Source: Candidatus Sifarchaeum marinoarchaea (GTDB taxonomy: Archaea > Asgardarchaeota > Sifarchaeia > Borrarchaeales > Borrarchaeaceae). Taken from it: a stretch of 5,695 bases of DNA. Under the pieces are notes generated by a model. It was not told the DNA's origin. It worked only from the letters and a program-made list of their open reading frames with translations, and searched no databases. The translations under genes were made by a program, and so were the position numbers. Positions 5,077-5,695 of this stretch are shown piece by piece; the first letter of the stretch is position 1; each line of letters starts with the position of its first letter. The DNA lies in contig JAECRW010000106.1 in assembly GCA_016294985.1 (NCBI GenBank), positions 1 through 5,695 on the forward strand. The letters are read 5' to 3'.

Positions 5077-5445
5077 ATGTCACCAATATATGAAACAACG
5101 GTAACGCTTAAAGGAAAACTAAATGAAGAATTAGATCTCCAAAAACATACTGAAATGTTAATAGGCATTCTAAAAAAAGTTCCCGAACTTGAAAACATTT
5201 CTACCATGAACAGAAAGTCTTACTATGGTCAGTGGACTGAAATTCAGGGTAATATTGATATGTTCGGCTCTTTTTCAGGTATATTAAAGAAAATCGAAGA
5301 AGGTGCGCCTTATAATCTCATAATGAGAGTGTCTAGAAATCTTGACGCTAGTAGTTTTGAAGAGGCCAAAAAAACAGCGTATGATTGGCTAAAAGAAGTA
5401 GGGAAACTACTTGAGAAAGATATGAATCTGAAAGTTTCTATGTAG
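5077..5445 (+). CDS. Small cytoplasmic orphan protein, 122 residues
   Basis: Not recognised. No signal peptide, membrane helix or cysteine is present. The predicted order is strand (YETTVTLKGKL, 5-15), helix (18-34), strand (YYGQWTEIQGNIDMF, 49-63), short helix (66-75), strand (YNLIMRVSR, 79-87), helix (SSFEEAKKTAYDWLKEVGKLLEKD, 92-115) and a final strand (LKVSM). A small alternating alpha/beta fold, perhaps ferredoxin-like, is my inference. The frame is also open to a GTG at 5017, which would add 20 residues (QLALKIRLLNVLKKINGIF); no ribosome site supports it. The ATG at 5077 has GGGAT four bases before it and a TATA-like element at 5029-5039, so I prefer it. It has its own promoter region with two palindromes and ends in a short hairpin plus T6. 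No neighbour hints at its job. Confidence 0.75.
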   Translation: MSPIYETTVTLKGKLNEELDLQKHTEMLIGILKKVPELENISTMNRKSYYGQWTEIQGNIDMFGSFSGILKKIEEGAPYNLIMRVSRNLDASSFEEAKKTAYDWLKEVGKLLEKDMNLKVSM

Positions 5446-5461
5446 TGGTTATCACTTTTTT
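5444..5461 (+). terminator. Short hairpin and T6 tract after the orphan gene
   Basis: AGTG (5444-5447) pairs with CACT (5453-5456) around GTTAT, and six T run from 5456 to 5461. The stem is weak, but the T-tract directly after the TAG stop fits an archaeal 3' end. Confidence 0.45.
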
Positions 5462-5471
5462 CAGCGCAGTA

Positions 5472-5612
5472 TCAGTTATCCATCCTCGTCATCGAAGGCG
5501 TGGGACCTCTCGGGTTTTCTTTCATGTACAAGATTCTACTTGAAACACTTTGAAAAACCTTATTTTCGGGTAGAATTGATGAATGAATTTGGCCAGAATG
5601 ATTATTTTTCAC
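5472..5612 (-). CDS. Possible 46-residue minus-strand protein, GTG start (competes with the plus-strand call)
   Basis: A GTG at 5612-5610 opens a 46-codon frame ending in TGA at 5474-5472. AAAGGAG lies four bases before it on the minus strand, a slightly tight but fair ribosome site. The start overlaps the end of the upstream minus-strand frame by 11 bases, a pattern seen in coupled genes. The protein begins MKNNHSGQIHSSILPENK and ends with the proline-containing stretch KENPRGPTPSMTRMDN. No family recognised. It cannot be true together with the plus-strand partial gene at 5579. It would converge on the orphan gene. Confidence 0.25.
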   Translation of the reverse strand: MKNNHSGQIHSSILPENKVFQSVSSRILYMKENPRGPTPSMTRMDN

Positions 5613-5695
5613 TTCGCTCCTTTATTGCTCTATTAAACTCAATAAAGCCGAGTGGAGTATCATTCGACGATTTCACAAGAAATGGCATCAATATA
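5579..5695 (+). CDS. Possible N-terminal part of a gene running off the right edge (competes with minus-strand calls)
   Basis: An ATG at 5579 opens 39 codons to the window end without a stop. It starts MNEFGQNDYFSLRSF and shows an amphipathic helix pattern, SLRSFIALLNSIKPSG, then VSFDDFTRNGINI. The same frame stays open upstream to about 5432, but no ATG or GTG lies there; TTG codons occur at 5540 and 5576. I see no TATA box or SD in front of the ATG, which weakens the call. Family unknown. Confidence 0.35.
   Translation, partial: MNEFGQNDYFSLRSFIALLNSIKPSGVSFDDFTRNGINI
5602..5695 (-). CDS. Possible C-terminal end of a minus-strand gene entering from the right (competes with the plus-strand call)
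   Basis: The minus-strand frame from the window edge reads 30 residues to TAA at 5604-5602, ending LGFIEFNRAIKERSEK. A charged tail of this kind is common at protein ends. The coding strand is purine-rich between 5640 and 5601, as in the other genes. Its last codons contain the ribosome site and start of the 46-codon frame. No family can be named from 30 residues. Confidence 0.3.
   Translation of the reverse strand, partial: ILMPFLVKSSNDTPLGFIEFNRAIKERSEK

Overview
The window looks like part of an archaeal chromosome, AT-rich by eye. Which archaeon cannot be told from this sequence; an uncultured TACK or Asgard-type lineage is only an impression. The archaeal signs are TATA-box-like elements about 25-60 bases before the larger genes, T-tract ends without strong bacterial-style terminator hairpins, rare Shine-Dalgarno (SD) sites, and a large secreted protein with Ig-like repeats and a C-terminal membrane anchor.

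Layout. Positions 1-34 may hold the last ten codons of a plus-strand gene. A gene-poor 280-base stretch follows, with an archaeal promoter and a small inverted repeat. A SplB-type radical SAM protein starts at 327 (or 315) and ends at 1151. Its own promoter separates it from a PfkB-family sugar kinase (1286-2197). From 2198 to 2830 there is a 633-base region without a long gene. It holds a convincing 37-residue gene on the minus strand (TTG start, good SD), a 50-codon open frame just upstream of that gene, and, antisense to the 50-codon frame, the strongest SD in the window in front of a 35-codon plus-strand frame. A 681-residue surface protein with a signal peptide, three Ig-like repeats and a C-terminal anchor follows (2831-4876). 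After a T-tract comes a small orphan protein of 122 residues (5077-5445). The last 250 bases are ambiguous: a plus-strand partial gene and a minus-strand pair of genes compete for the same DNA.

The main genes are all on the plus strand, but each has its own upstream spacer with TATA-like sequence, so they look like single transcription units and not one operon. I see no shared pathway linking the radical SAM enzyme, the kinase, the surface protein and the orphan. I found no tRNA, rRNA, insertion sequence, CRISPR array or attachment site. The parts that deserve a second look are the 2264-2631 small-gene cluster, the unassigned N-terminal domain of the surface protein, the 122-residue orphan, and the unresolved right edge.
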